Source of the DNA: Chloroflexota bacterium
GTDB taxonomy: Bacteria > Chloroflexota > Dehalococcoidia > Lucifugimonadales > JADFKI01
NCBI GenBank assembly: GCA_024648655.1
Contig: JAGGDZ010000126.1
Span: forward strand, 1-5,991
Direction: 5' to 3'
DNA: 5,991 nt
The notes below the pieces were generated by a model. The model saw only the letters and a list, made by a program, of their open reading frames with translations, made no database searches and was not told the origin of the DNA. A program made the position numbers and the translations under genes. This document shows, in pieces, positions 1-5,987 of this stretch. The first letter of the stretch is position 1; each line of letters starts with the position of its first letter.

Positions 1-307
1 TGACTGGGCGCACGGCTTCGTCATGAGCTCCATCAGCGCGGGTGGCTACGGTGTGGGTATGGAAGTGCCCTGGGCTGCTCAGACCTACCTCCAGATGGCA
101 GGCGAGCCCGACAAGGCCAAGCGCGAAGAGCTGGCCTCGGCCTTCTACACCAATAACCGCGAATGGGCGATGTGCGTGGGCGTCTTCGAGTTCCCGATCT
201 GGCCCGCCTACAACGTCGATCAGATTGCCACCTGGGACCAGAGGCCTATGGCTAACGGTAACCTCGCTGGTATCAACAACGTTCGCACCATCAAGCTGGC
301 TCAGTAA
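1..307 (+). CDS. ABC transporter solute-binding protein, family 5 (C-terminal fragment)
   Basis: The reading frame is open from base 2 to a TAA at 305-307, giving about 101 residues of the C-terminal end of a protein whose start lies before the window. The fragment is rich in aromatic residues (PWAAQTYLQ, FPIWPAYNVDQIATW) and ends in RTIKLAQ. It looks like the last lobe of a family-5 (DppA/OppA-like) extracytoplasmic binding protein. That family captures peptides or other solutes outside the membrane and delivers them to a DppBC permease. The strongest support is position: two Dpp-type permease genes follow on the same strand after 240 bp. The fragment has one cysteine (WAMCVGVF). Signal peptide and ligand pocket are outside the window, so the substrate cannot be inferred. 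The Met at 23 is internal, because the frame continues upstream of it with DWAHGFV. The family call rests on context as much as on sequence. Confidence 0.75.
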   Translation, partial: DWAHGFVMSSISAGGYGVGMEVPWAAQTYLQMAGEPDKAKREELASAFYTNNREWAMCVGVFEFPIWPAYNVDQIATWDQRPMANGNLAGINNVRTIKLAQ

Positions 308-344
308 TATACTGACTAGCCGACTGGCATAGAGAAGTAGTCAT

Positions 345-390
345 AGTGCAGGCGCAGGCGTCCTTCGCCAAGAACGGGGACGCCTGCACT
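345..390 (+). promoter_or_regulatory. Stem-loop between binding-protein gene and permease genes
   Basis: The left arm AGTGCAGGCG (345-354) plus TCC (361-363) pairs with GGACGCCTGCACT (378-390) to give 13 base pairs. They are interrupted only by a 6-nt insertion, CAGGCG (355-360), which duplicates the preceding bases. No T-run follows on the + strand, so it is not a standard intrinsic terminator. By analogy with other importer operons, a hairpin here could stabilise the binding-protein mRNA or reduce read-through so that binding protein exceeds permease; this is inference. The rest of the 308-547 gap holds a weaker 6-bp inverted repeat (TGACTA 313-318, TAGTCA 338-343) and no convincing -35/-10 pair. 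Confidence 0.55.
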
Positions 391-547
391 GGACTATAAA
401 ACCTGATCGATACATACTCGAATATCCACTGACACTGACAAAGATGCCGCGTTCCGCCGGCTGCTAACCCATAATTCCCTATTTGCCACCTGCCCTCCCT
501 GATGCGCAGATGATGAGCAGTCAATAATACGGGAGAAGCGTGAATAA

Positions 548-1486
548 ATGGTTAACTTCCTTATCCGACGCATCGGCTTCGGCATTCTCGCTCTTATTGG
601 GGCGACACTCTTGACCTTCAGCTTGTCCCGGGCTGCGGGTGATCCGCGCTACCTGTACGCACAGGAGGGTGGCTACGGCATCACACAGGAACGCTGGGAC
701 GCCCTCGGTGAAGAACTAGGCTTGGACAAACCGATAGTCTGGCAGTACGCAGTATGGCTGGGCAACATGGTCAGGGGCAACTGGCAGGAAAGCCTCATCG
801 ACAGGAAGAGCGTCTTCGACAAAGTTAAAATTAGTCTTCCTGTGACCCTCAAACTTGCATTTTCTTCATTCCTGTTCGCCACAGTTGTGGGTGTCCCTTT
901 GGGTGTACTTTCTGCCGTAAAACGCGGAAGCATAATCGACCTGCTGGGGCGCGGTTTCGCGCTATTCGGACAGGCGCTTCCAGTTTTCTGGGTGGCAATA
1001 ATGCTCATCCTGTTATTCTCGGTGCGCCTTAAATGGCTGCCCACAGGCACTCTTGGAGAGGGCCTATTCCCGTGGAAATACTATGTCCTGCCCACTATAA
1101 CTTTGGGTTGGATAGCCGCCGCGAGTTACCTGAGGCTGGTTCGTTCGGCTATGCTGGAGATACTGGACTCTGAGTTCATCAAGCTGGCGCGCGCGAAAGG
1201 TGTCTCCACCAACTCCGTAATTTGGAAGCACGGCTTCAGAAACGCGCTCATCGCGCCGCTGACGTTCTCCGCGCTGCTCCTGACAGGCTTCATCACGGGC
1301 GCTGTCGTAACCGAATCGATATTTGCCATTAACGGACTCGGCAGACTGGCTTTTGGTTCCATTCAGGACAACGACTTCCCGGTGATGGTTGCTGTGGTGA
1401 TGGTATTCACGACCTTCTATGTTGTGATGAACTTCCTGACTGACATGCTTTACGCGCTGATAGACCCGCGAATACGCTACTCGTAA
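548..1486 (+). CDS. dppB: Dpp/Opp-type ABC transporter permease, DppB family
   Basis: Membrane subunit of a peptide/nickel-type importer that forms half of the translocation channel with the next gene's product. The 312 residues match the usual DppB length. The N-terminus begins MVNFLIRRIGFGI, the typical start of this family. Predicted membrane helices lie near residues 8-28, 99-123, 135-160, 178-198, 239-260 and 277-305. The cytoplasmic coupling (EAA) loop that contacts the ATPases is SEFIKLARAKGVS (208-220), with the conserved G218 and a following RNAL. The C-terminus carries the family's DPRIR. The start is fixed by an in-frame TAA at 545-547 directly before the ATG; GGAG at 532-535 is a weak ribosome site with a 12-nt spacer. 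The next permease begins 13 bp after the stop, so the two are almost certainly co-transcribed. The symbol denotes the family only, not proven dipeptide transport. Confidence 0.93.
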   Translation: MVNFLIRRIGFGILALIGATLLTFSLSRAAGDPRYLYAQEGGYGITQERWDALGEELGLDKPIVWQYAVWLGNMVRGNWQESLIDRKSVFDKVKISLPVTLKLAFSSFLFATVVGVPLGVLSAVKRGSIIDLLGRGFALFGQALPVFWVAIMLILLFSVRLKWLPTGTLGEGLFPWKYYVLPTITLGWIAAASYLRLVRSAMLEILDSEFIKLARAKGVSTNSVIWKHGFRNALIAPLTFSALLLTGFITGAVVTESIFAINGLGRLAFGSIQDNDFPVMVAVVMVFTTFYVVMNFLTDMLYALIDPRIRYS

Positions 1487-1493
1487 AGGTGAT
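1487..1493 (+). promoter_or_regulatory. Ribosome binding site that fixes the dppC start
   Basis: AGGTGAT matches seven consecutive bases of the extended Shine-Dalgarno consensus and sits 6 nt before the ATG at 1500. The in-frame TTG at 1494 directly abuts this site and is therefore an unlikely start. The site begins just after the dppB stop codon (1484-1486), consistent with translation in close succession. Confidence 0.7.
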
Positions 1494-1499
1494 TTGCAA

Positions 1500-2936
1500 A
1501 TGGCTCAAGCAGAACTGTCCACCGACCTGAGTGAAGGTCTGGTAGAGTCAACTACCGGTATTAAGGGCTTATGGAACTCCATCAAGCGATGGCCGCTGGT
1601 GTCGATAATTGTCCTTGTGCTTCTCTTCTTCACGGCGATATTCGCTAATTTCATCGGTCCGAACGACCCTATCAGGTCGATCCCGGACAACACCACCCTC
1701 GCGCCAATCTGGTACGATGCTCAGCTGGTGAATGTACAAGACCTACCTGTCATCGTGGCTATAGATGGTGTGACCGGAGTGCGTAGCATAGCGGTAGCCT
1801 CGGCGGAGTACGGTGTAACAATTCCCGATGAGGACATAGGCGATAAGTCGAAGGTGCGCTCTGCTTTCAATGAACAGGCAGGCGTTCGTGCTGTCGTAAT
1901 GGATGTGGCGACGGTTACGGAAGTGCGCGACATCGCAGCCGGCCCGGACGCGCCCTGGACCCCCGTTGGCATGAATATCATAGATGCGGCCGACCAGTAT
2001 GGCGTTGAGATTTCGCTTGAGCAGCTTGCCGACCCTCTATATGGAGGTACGGTCGTCGCAAGCGCCTTCAAAGGTCAGGCGAATCTTGAAGTGCAAGTGC
2101 AGGATGCCGCCATACCCAGGCCCGTGTACACTAATGTCGCTGACGCGGCGCAACGCTTCGGTGTAGTGATAGCTGAAGATGATTTGAAGAACCAGGCCGC
2201 TATTGAAGCAGCCTTCTTAGAGCAGGCTAACCTCCGCGCGAAAGTGCGCGTACCGCAGTCCGACTATCTCTTGGGCGGCGACAACATCGGGCGCGATCTG
2301 TTCAGCCGCCTTGTGCATGGTGCGCGCGTTTCCCTGGTGGTTGTCGCAATCGCGCTGTCCAGCGGATTGCTCATCGGAGTTTCGATGGGACTCGTAGCGG
2401 GTTGGTTCGGCGGCTGGATCGACGAAATTATAATGCGTGTCACCGACATCTGGTTGGGTCTGCCGTTCATTCTCGTCGCCATCGTGGTCGTCATCGCCAT
2501 TGGGCAGACGTTCATCATCCTAATTGGCCTGCTGGCGTTGCTGTCCTGGACTCCGTTCGTGCGTAATGTGCGCGGAGAGGTGTTATCCCTCAAGACGCGC
2601 GACTATGTGAGCCTCGCGCAGGTCGCGGGCGCATCCACGTTCCGCATTATGATCTGGCACCTGCTGCCCGGCGTCATCAACACGGTGATCGTCATTGCAA
2701 CACTGCGAGTCGGGCAACTCATCCTCACCGAAGCGATTCTCAGCTTCCTAGGCGCCGGCATCCCGCCTCCCACCCCGGCATGGGGCGCAATGGTTAACGA
2801 CGGTCGCCCGTTTGTGCAGGATGCGTGGTGGATTTCGTTCTTCCCGGGTGTTGCGATATTCTTGGTCGTAATGTCGCTGAACTTCCTTGGTGACTGGATG
2901 CGCGACAGGTTCGACCCGAGACTGCGGCAGTTGTAG
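1500..2936 (+). CDS. dppC: Dpp/Opp-type ABC transporter permease, DppC family, with large extracytoplasmic insertion
   Basis: Second membrane subunit of the importer and partner of the DppB-type protein. From the ATG at 1500 it has 478 residues, against about 280-300 for most DppC proteins. The first membrane helix (about 33-53) is followed by GPNDP and LAPIW. A block of about 180 residues (roughly 72-253) comes next, before the family resumes with YLLGGDNIGRDLFSRLVHGARVSL-type sequence (256 onward; GGD replaces the common GTD). The permease core then has helices near 277-303, 320-350 (two), 392-420 and 446-469. Its EAA-like coupling loop is RDYVSLAQVAGAS (367-379), with S-L-A replacing E-A-A but G377 kept. 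The C-terminus is FDPRLRQL. In family topology the segment after helix 1 is outside the membrane, so the insertion should face the binding protein. It contains three degenerate repeats and no cysteine. The frame is intact across it, so it does not look like debris. Permease identity is secure; the function of the insertion is unknown. Confidence 0.92.
   Translation: MAQAELSTDLSEGLVESTTGIKGLWNSIKRWPLVSIIVLVLLFFTAIFANFIGPNDPIRSIPDNTTLAPIWYDAQLVNVQDLPVIVAIDGVTGVRSIAVASAEYGVTIPDEDIGDKSKVRSAFNEQAGVRAVVMDVATVTEVRDIAAGPDAPWTPVGMNIIDAADQYGVEISLEQLADPLYGGTVVASAFKGQANLEVQVQDAAIPRPVYTNVADAAQRFGVVIAEDDLKNQAAIEAAFLEQANLRAKVRVPQSDYLLGGDNIGRDLFSRLVHGARVSLVVVAIALSSGLLIGVSMGLVAGWFGGWIDEIIMRVTDIWLGLPFILVAIVVVIAIGQTFIILIGLLALLSWTPFVRNVRGEVLSLKTRDYVSLAQVAGASTFRIMIWHLLPGVINTVIVIATLRVGQLILTEAILSFLGAGIPPPTPAWGAMVNDGRPFVQDAWWISFFPGVAIFLVVMSLNFLGDWMRDRFDPRLRQL
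1785..2246 (+). repeat. Three degenerate ~40-residue protein repeats inside the DppC-type permease
   Basis: Three units lie at residues 96-133, 159-200 and 211-249 of the permease. Each has a short helix-like stretch, then [YF]GV.I (EYGVTI, QYGVEI, RFGVVI), then an acidic segment, then AF..QA[GN][VL] (AFNEQAGV, AFKGQANL, AFLEQANL) and an alternating hydrophobic tail. Units 1 and 3 align without gaps over the 20 residues from [YF]G to AF; unit 2 is 4 residues longer there. Spacing between units is 63 and 53 residues. The copies are diverged, so the duplication is old. I do not recognise the fold. Confidence 0.75.
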
Positions 2937-2974
2937 AGTATCAATCGGTACTATCCGGATAAAGACATAAAAAG

Positions 2975-3019
2975 TAAATGGCGCTTCGCCGGTCTTGACC
3001 TCAAGCGAAGTGCCATTTA
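2975..3019. terminator. Strong stem-loop after the permease genes, possible terminator
   Basis: TAAATGGCGCTTCGC (2975-2989) pairs with GCGAAGTGCCATTTA (3005-3019) over 15 bp with one G-T wobble. The 15-nt loop can itself form a small GGT/ACC pairing. It lies 38 bp after the dppC stop. On the + strand only a short TTT closes the stem, followed by AACC. The better T-run (ACTTTTTATG) follows the stem on the - strand. It could end or attenuate permease transcription, or block antisense transcription entering from the right. The rest of the 2937-3130 gap holds a 10-bp palindrome, TATCCGGATA (2952-2961), and no convincing promoter. Confidence 0.6.
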
Positions 3020-3124
3020 ACCTATAAGTGCATGGGCTAGTTATGCATGGGGTTTCCATTCCCCCTTTACAAGCCGCCTGACAAGACAAGCGCGTTGGCG
3101 AACTCAGACGACTAAAACCTGAAA

Positions 3125-3130
3125 GAGGAA
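3125..3130 (+). promoter_or_regulatory. Ribosome binding site for the lipoprotein gene
   Basis: GAGGAA lies directly against the first ATG (3131), too close for normal initiation. It is 9 nt before the second in-frame ATG (3140), a normal spacing. This favours 3140 as the start, although 3131 cannot be excluded. Confidence 0.5.
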
Positions 3131-3139
3131 ATGAATTCT

Positions 3140-3679
3140 ATGCTGCACAAAGTACGAAGCAATACTGTTGATAGACGCAAGACACCGATTATGCTTCTCG
3201 CCCTGATCGGGCTGACATTCCTGTTTCTGATCGCATGCGAGGTTGAGTCGGGAGACAGGCGTCCGGCGCGCCGGGATGAGGACAAGTCCGGCGAATTCCA
3301 CCGTTCTCCCGTTACCGCCTTCGAGCAGTTCCGCGTGGATGTTGAGAAAACCGACAGTGGATGCACCGTGGACCCCGCTGACATTACTGTCGCCGATGGT
3401 CAGCGCGTTCGCCTTGCCGTACAGCTGCAGTCGGACGTGGAACTCAAGACAACCGCGACCGGCTCCACAACGCTAGAAGGCGACCGCGAGCAGGCAACCT
3501 ACCAGATTCAGGGTCTTGTGATAAGTAGCTCTGGCGGTGCCTTTGGCACGGGCAAGACGGAGGTGAACCTTGAGCTTGAGTCCGGAACTCGCAGAAGCTA
3601 CGACTTCAACGCCGCCGGCGCCGGCGCGTTCGACATCCTCTGCGACGGGGACAAGATAGGCACTTTCACAGTCAACTAG
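3140..3679 (+). CDS. Small secreted lipoprotein, possibly cupredoxin-like, unknown function
   Basis: The product is a 179-residue exported protein anchored by a lipid. The N-terminus has a basic stretch (HKVRSNTVDRRK), a hydrophobic core (about 17-32) and a textbook lipobox LIAC, so signal peptidase II should cleave before C33. A charged, probably disordered linker (about 34-55, EVESGDRRPARRDEDKSGE) leads to a mainly beta domain. This domain contains PADITVADGQRVRLAV early and FDILCDGDKIGTFTV at the end. That arrangement resembles single-domain cupredoxin-like proteins (P..I.V..G..V.L... and F.C..H..G...V), but the histidine copper ligands are absent. The only His after the lipobox is H54, in the linker. 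C75 and C168 could form a disulfide. An ATG 9 nt upstream (3131) is the alternative start. The gene follows the permeases on the same strand after about 200 bp and is convergent with the ATPase genes. A role as accessory to the importer is only a guess from position. Lipoprotein call is firm; fold assignment is tentative. Confidence 0.8.
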   Translation: MLHKVRSNTVDRRKTPIMLLALIGLTFLFLIACEVESGDRRPARRDEDKSGEFHRSPVTAFEQFRVDVEKTDSGCTVDPADITVADGQRVRLAVQLQSDVELKTTATGSTTLEGDREQATYQIQGLVISSSGGAFGTGKTEVNLELESGTRRSYDFNAAGAGAFDILCDGDKIGTFTVN

Positions 3680-3700
3680 ACCCCGGAGGACATAAAGCAG

Positions 3701-3732
3701 AAGGGGGGCGGTCATCGATGACCGCCCCCTTT
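3701..3732. terminator. Bidirectional intrinsic terminator between convergent genes
   Basis: This is a near-perfect palindrome: 16-base arms (3701-3716 and 3717-3732) that meet at TCGA, with one G-T wobble. The core is GGGGGCGGTCAT / ATGACCGCCCCC. On the + strand the stem ends in CCCCCTTTATAT, a short U-tract; on the - strand it ends in CCCCTTCTGCTTT. It sits 21 bp after the lipoprotein stop and 41 bp beyond the dppF stop, the position expected for a terminator serving both converging units. Confidence 0.85.
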
Positions 3733-3773
3733 ATATGCTATTCAATCCCTGTTTGTTTGTCTGTTGATGTCGG

Positions 3774-4877
3774 TTACTCCACCAGCGTGGTCAGGTCCAC
3801 TCCCTGTTCCTGCGCGTTGCTGATAGTGCTCCACGGCGTCTCCACAACCCAGTGATCAGGCTCAATCTCAATCAGTGGCGGGCGCGAATTCGCATACTCG
3901 TGGTTAGGGTCAACCTCGAGCGGCGTGCGCGTCATGAACACATCGCCTTCCGGCGGGTCCACCGGCGATACGACCTCACCCGGCAGCACAATCTCCTCGC
4001 GCTGTATGTCCGGATGCGATGGCAGCGCCGCCGAGAGCAGCGCATTGGTGTACAGGTGCACCGGGTTGTTGAAGATGCTCTCCGTGTCGCCCATCTCCTG
4101 CACCACGCCGAGATACATCACCGCCATCCGGTCGCACATATACCGCACCGTCGCCAAGTTGTGTGCGACCATGATGTACGCCAGCCCGTGCTCCTGCTGA
4201 AGGTCCACTAGCAAGTTCATTATCTGCGCTCGAATTGACACATCCAGCGCGGAGACCGGCTCGTCCAGTGCGATTACTTTGGGGTTCAGTGAGAGCGCCC
4301 GCGCCACGCCGATCCTCTGGCGCTGACCACCACTGAACTCATGAGGGAAGAGCGATGCCTGGTATGGCGGCAGTCCCACCTCTTCCAGCAGTTCTTGAAC
4401 GCGAGTTGAAATCTGCCCCCTGGTCATCGTTGTGTTGACTTCAAGAGGCTCGCCGATGATGCTGCCGACGCGCATCCGAGGGTTCAAGGACGCCCACGGG
4501 TCTTGGAACACCGCTTGCAGCGAGCTACGCAACTCGCGCTTACCGGCGCGGCTGAGTGTCGAAACGTCCTCTCCCTCGAAAAATACCTGGCCAGAGGTCG
4601 GCTCTTCGAGACCCAGCATAACCTTCAGCGTAGTAGTCTTGCCGCAACCGGACTCACCCACGAGGCCCATCGTCTTGCCGCGCTCGATGTCGAAACTGAC
4701 GTCGTCCACCGCCTTCAGAATGCTCTTGTTCCTGCTGAGGAACGAATTGCCTACCGGGAACCACTTGCGAAGGTGTCGCACCGATATGATTGCGTCGGAA
4801 CTGCTGTCCACTCCGGGGGCGGTCGGTACACCGTATTGGTTCACTGCTCCGTTGGAAGAAGCGCCATTAGTTGTCAT
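3774..4877 (-). CDS. dppF: Dpp/Opp-type ABC transporter ATP-binding protein, DppF family
   Basis: Cytoplasmic ATPase subunit that powers import together with the DppD-type protein. All nucleotide-binding motifs of its 367 residues are intact: Walker A GESGCGKT (74-81), Q-loop in FQDPWASLNP (Q125), signature FSGGQRQR (181-188), Walker B VIALDEP (201-207, catalytic E206) and H-loop H239 (AHNLATV). A hydrophilic tail of about 28 residues rich in N, S and G precedes the domain. The C-terminal oligopeptide domain starts around IFNNPVHLYT (268-277). Where relatives have GC.F..RC with two later cysteines, this protein has GDVFMTRTPL (311-320) and none of the four. It ends with EIEPDHWV (337-344) plus a short extension. 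The ATG at 4877 has only a weak ribosome site (GGTG, 7 nt away). It is the second gene of a - strand pair, 66 bp after the DppD-type gene and convergent with the permeases. Confidence 0.93.
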   Translation of the reverse strand: MTTNGASSNGAVNQYGVPTAPGVDSSSDAIISVRHLRKWFPVGNSFLSRNKSILKAVDDVSFDIERGKTMGLVGESGCGKTTTLKVMLGLEEPTSGQVFFEGEDVSTLSRAGKRELRSSLQAVFQDPWASLNPRMRVGSIIGEPLEVNTTMTRGQISTRVQELLEEVGLPPYQASLFPHEFSGGQRQRIGVARALSLNPKVIALDEPVSALDVSIRAQIMNLLVDLQQEHGLAYIMVAHNLATVRYMCDRMAVMYLGVVQEMGDTESIFNNPVHLYTNALLSAALPSHPDIQREEIVLPGEVVSPVDPPEGDVFMTRTPLEVDPNHEYANSRPPLIEIEPDHWVVETPWSTISNAQEQGVDLTTLVE

Positions 4878-4892
4878 GTCTTAACACCAGCC

Positions 4893-4909
4893 TTGTACTT
4901 TGTTGTACT
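4893..4909 (-). repeat. Short direct repeat in the dppD-dppF gap
   Basis: AGTACAA (written on the - strand) occurs twice with a 10-nt period, about one helical turn, ending 15 nt before the dppF ATG. The pair could be an operator or could be chance. The rest of the 66-bp gap (4878-4943) holds an alternating CG run (4932-4940) and no clear promoter. Confidence 0.3.
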
Positions 4910-4943
4910 CAGATTTCAGTATTGTGCGAGCCGCGCGCGCCGC

Positions 4944-5987
4944 TTAATACTCCGCGCCGTAGGGAACGAGATGCTTGTAATTGTCGAACTCCTCCACCGA
5001 AGAGTGCGACAACTGCACCCAGTGGTCAGGTTCGATCTCGACCAGATCTGGGCGAATCTGGAAGTCCTTCTCGAGCGTTGGCAGGGGAGTGCGATCCGCA
5101 AATGCATCGCCCGGCGGCAGGTTGTAGAGCAGCGGCGGCTGGCCTTCGATCTGCGCCAATCTGCCCGTCTTCTCCTCCAGCTTCGGCACCGAGTTGATGA
5201 GCGCTTTTGTGTATTCATGCTTGGGATTGTTGAAGATAGTGCGTACATCCGCGTGCTCGACGATGCGCCCGGCGTACATCACCGCCACCCTATCGCACAT
5301 CTTGGCGACAATGCCGAAGTCGTGCGTGATGAACATAATGCCGACTCCCGTCTCCGCTTGCAAGTCCTTCAGCAGGCGGAGGTACTGCGCCTGAATGGTT
5401 ACGTCCAATGAAGTCGTAGGCTCGTCGGCGATAAGCACCTCAGGGTCGCAAGAGATGCCGATAGCTCCGACCACGCGCTGGCGCATGCCACCCGAAAGCT
5501 GGTGCGGATAGTCGCGGATACGCACTTCGGGCGCTGGAATGCGTACCTTGCGAAGCATGTCAATGACCTGCTCGCGCAGGGCGTTGCCCTTCATGTTGCG
5601 ATGAATCTTCAGCGCCTCACCCACCTGGTCGTCGATGTCGAAAACAGGGTTAAGCGCGGTCATCGGATCTTGCAACACCATGGCGATGCGGTCACCACGA
5701 ATCTTCTCCATCTCTTTCTCATCGACCTGGAGTATGTCCTCGCCGCTGAGATACACCTCTCCGCCAACGATATGTCCCGGAGGCGAGGGCACTAATCGCA
5801 TAATGGAAAGCGATGTAACCGACTTGCCGGAACCGGATTCACCCACGATGCCGAGTGTCTCGCCTCGTCGAAGCTGGAAGCTCACCCCGTCCACCGCCTT
5901 AACCACGCCCCAGCGTGTCACGAAGTAGGTTCGGAGGTCGTTCACATCCAAAACTACATCGCCTCTTGAGCCGTTCGCAGTAGCCAT
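4944..5987 (-). CDS. dppD: Dpp/Opp-type ABC transporter ATP-binding protein, DppD family
   Basis: First of the two ATPase subunits of the importer. The 347 residues fit the family length. Motifs are complete: Walker A GESGSGKS (49-56), Q-loop in LQDPMTALNP (Q106), signature LSGGMRQR (164-171), Walker B EVLIADEP (183-190, catalytic E189) and H-loop H222 (THDFGIV). MTALNP after the Q-loop and the phrase RDYPHQLSGGMRQR are typical of DppD as opposed to DppF. The C-terminal oligopeptide domain begins near IFNNPKHEYTKAL (251-263). The usual cysteine cluster is missing: GDAFADRTPL (293-302) replaces GC.F..RC.., the later cysteines are also gone, and the tail carries EIEPDHWV (317-324). The ATG at 5987 fits the usual distance to the first strand, but only four upstream bases are visible, so ribosome site, promoter and a possible earlier start cannot be judged. 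Confidence 0.93.
   Translation of the reverse strand: MATANGSRGDVVLDVNDLRTYFVTRWGVVKAVDGVSFQLRRGETLGIVGESGSGKSVTSLSIMRLVPSPPGHIVGGEVYLSGEDILQVDEKEMEKIRGDRIAMVLQDPMTALNPVFDIDDQVGEALKIHRNMKGNALREQVIDMLRKVRIPAPEVRIRDYPHQLSGGMRQRVVGAIGISCDPEVLIADEPTTSLDVTIQAQYLRLLKDLQAETGVGIMFITHDFGIVAKMCDRVAVMYAGRIVEHADVRTIFNNPKHEYTKALINSVPKLEEKTGRLAQIEGQPPLLYNLPPGDAFADRTPLPTLEKDFQIRPDLVEIEPDHWVQLSHSSVEEFDNYKHLVPYGAEY

Noticed and set aside
395..400. TATAAA as a -10 box before dppB
   Set aside because: No -35-like hexamer lies at a suitable distance (around 372-377), so a promoter is not supported.
673..1050. 125-codon open frame on the - strand, antisense to dppB
   Set aside because: The composition is low in information and no domain is seen; the + strand codes for an evident permease.
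1494..1499. TTG start two codons before the dppC ATG
   Set aside because: It directly abuts the AGGTGAT ribosome site; the ATG at 1500 has a proper 6-nt spacer.
2995..3028. TTGACC (2995-3000) and TATAAG (3023-3028) as a promoter for the lipoprotein gene
   Set aside because: The two boxes resemble the consensus, but the spacer is 22 nt, too long for a normal sigma-70 promoter, and TTGACC lies in the loop of the stem-loop.
3473..3715. 80-codon open frame on the - strand overlapping the lipoprotein gene
   Set aside because: It overlaps a gene with a clear lipobox and ribosome site and shows no recognisable features of its own.
4503..5411. Long open frame (302 codons) on the + strand, antisense to both ATPase genes
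   Set aside because: It is a shadow: the - strand frames carry complete ABC ATPase motifs, while the + strand translation is Arg/His/Leu-rich with no recognisable domain and crosses the dppD-dppF gap.
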